28,629 bases of DNA. It comes from an uncultured bacterium (GTDB lineage: Bacteria; Patescibacteriota; Gracilibacteria; Absconditabacterales; Absconditicoccaceae). A program made the translations under genes and the position numbers. This document shows positions 28,072 to 28,629 of this stretch, in pieces. The notes below the pieces were generated by a model that saw only the letters and a program-made list of their open reading frames with translations, searched no databases and was not told where the DNA came from. How positions within the stretch are numbered: the stretch's first letter is position 1; every line of letters begins with the position of its first letter. Location: positions 1 through 28,629 of the forward strand of contig CALCYP010000104.1 in assembly GCA_937906635.1 (NCBI GenBank). The letters are read 5' to 3'.

Positions 28072-28413
28072 CTATTTTGTATTCAAACTTTTTCTAATTT
28101 TTGTCCTAAGCCAACCCGAAATAGGAACTTGTACCATCTCAGATCATCCTGAAGGAGTCCTGATATATCTATATCCATCTGGATCTACTCTAAGTCTTGT
28201 CTCCCAACAGATTTTTCTACCTTTGATAAATCGATTGTATTCTGATCATCTAGGATTTTTGTATACTCAAACTACTCAAAGCTCTTTTGCCTCTTCTAAA
28301 TCTAATTTTCTTTTTGGATATTCAAATCTCCTTGCTCATTTAAATTTTTGAGCTTGTTTCTGTTGTTGAGCTTTTTTTGCAGCGATTCACCTTTTGTTTG
28401 TCCTTGAAGCCAT
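28072..28413 (-). CDS. Small basic hypothetical protein
   Basis: 113 residues with TGA as Gly. The N-terminal third is a basic Gln/Lys/Ala-rich helix (ASRTNKRGIAAKKAQQQKQA). A compact part follows: EEAKELGVVGVYKNPRGSEY, a CGA (read Trp) before FIKGRKICWETRLRVD, then DGYRYIRTPSGGSEMVQVPI and a basic tail. I recognise no family. Charge and size suggest a nucleic-acid- or ribosome-binding protein, which is inference. Confidence 0.65.
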
Positions 28414-28456
28414 AATAATTAATAATGAATAATTAAAAATTAACGATTATCTTTTA

Positions 28457-28484
28457 CTTATATATTATTATTAAATAATTTCAA
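28457..28484 (-). promoter_or_regulatory. Probable promoter of the gene at 28413
   Basis: On the minus strand: TTGAAA (28484-28479), a 16-base spacer, TATAAG (28462-28457), about 44 bases before the ATG. Confidence 0.5.
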
Positions 28485-28542
28485 GTGAAAATTTTTTCAA
28501 TATCAATAATAAAACCTAATAATACACATATTTGTCAAAAAG

Positions 28543-28629
28543 ATTCGTCCCTTTGGAACTTTTTTTATTTTTCAACTATATCGCTGAGGACTAAAGTCCT
28601 CAGCTATTTGATATTTCGTCCCTTCGGGA
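28543..28629. repeat. TTCGTCCC direct repeats around a perfect hairpin
   Basis: TTCGTCCCTTTGGAAC begins at 28544 and TTCGTCCCTTCGGGA ends the window (28615-28629). Between them GCTGAGGACT-AA-AGTCCTCAGC (28583-28604) is a perfect inverted repeat. It looks like an intergenic repeat element cut by the window edge. Confidence 0.65.

Noticed and set aside
1..28629. CRISPR array or complete insertion sequence.
   Set aside because: No regularly spaced repeats of CRISPR length and no transposase gene were seen; repeats here are short intergenic palindromes.

Overview
The window comes from a Patescibacteria (CPR) genome of the Absconditabacteria (SR1)/Gracilibacteria type. The decisive evidence is the genetic code. 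Almost every recognisable gene (ileS, groEL, secD, rpsL, rplS, rluA-type, arfB-type) is open only if TGA is read as glycine (translation table 25). These genes end only in TAA or TAG. A second departure is also visible: CGA and CGG fall where related proteins have an invariant Trp, for example seven or more sites in IleRS, the WELV of a GIY-YIG nuclease and the WxxxRP of a TMEM43 protein. CGT, AGA and AGG remain at Arg sites. I therefore read native genes with UGA=Gly and CGA/CGG=Trp. The DNA is AT-rich and Shine-Dalgarno sequences are mostly absent. Several genes have TTGAnn-N16/17-TATAAT-like promoters.

Layout. 1-1229: gene-poor DNA with nested inverted repeats and decayed sequence. 1230-6500: a co-directional unit of ileS, an SPFH gene and a truncated SPFH paralogue, ending in a terminator. 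The IleRS is extraordinary: a Nudix hydrolase domain and two different histidine-phosphatase domains are spliced into surface loops, and the usual C-terminal domain is missing. 6551-10178: a decayed fragment, an MtaB/MiaB-like methylthiotransferase (-), a foreign GNAT/OlsB-like gene (+) and an RluA-type pseudouridine synthase (-). 10330-11514: a foreign gene of unknown function and a low-complexity native gene. 11646-13704: groES-groEL (-). 14028-16879: a small helical protein and an 845-residue protein with a peptidoglycan-binding-like motif. 17054-19744: secD and a small two-helix membrane protein. 19821-20340: tRNA-derived repeats flanking a GIY-YIG gene and tRNA-Lys. 20397-23342: a minus-strand ribosomal cluster, rpsL-rpsG-two small genes-rplS-rplY-rpmB. 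23554-24600: a foreign gene for a secreted protein with a Bacteroidota T9SS sorting domain. 24740-28413: an ArfB-like rescue factor, a membrane-anchored methyltransferase-like protein, a small helical protein, a TMEM43 family protein and a small basic protein. 28540-28629: a repeat with a perfect hairpin.

Three genes (8274-9188, 10330-10824, 23554-24600) stand apart. They have no in-frame TGA, use only GGN for glycine, have more C-ending codons, and at least two keep CGA/CGG where Arg is expected. Each is a single gene with its own promoter and terminator. They look like recent transfers from a standard-code donor, Bacteroidota for at least one. All coordinates and translations were worked out by hand from the sequence; no database search was run.
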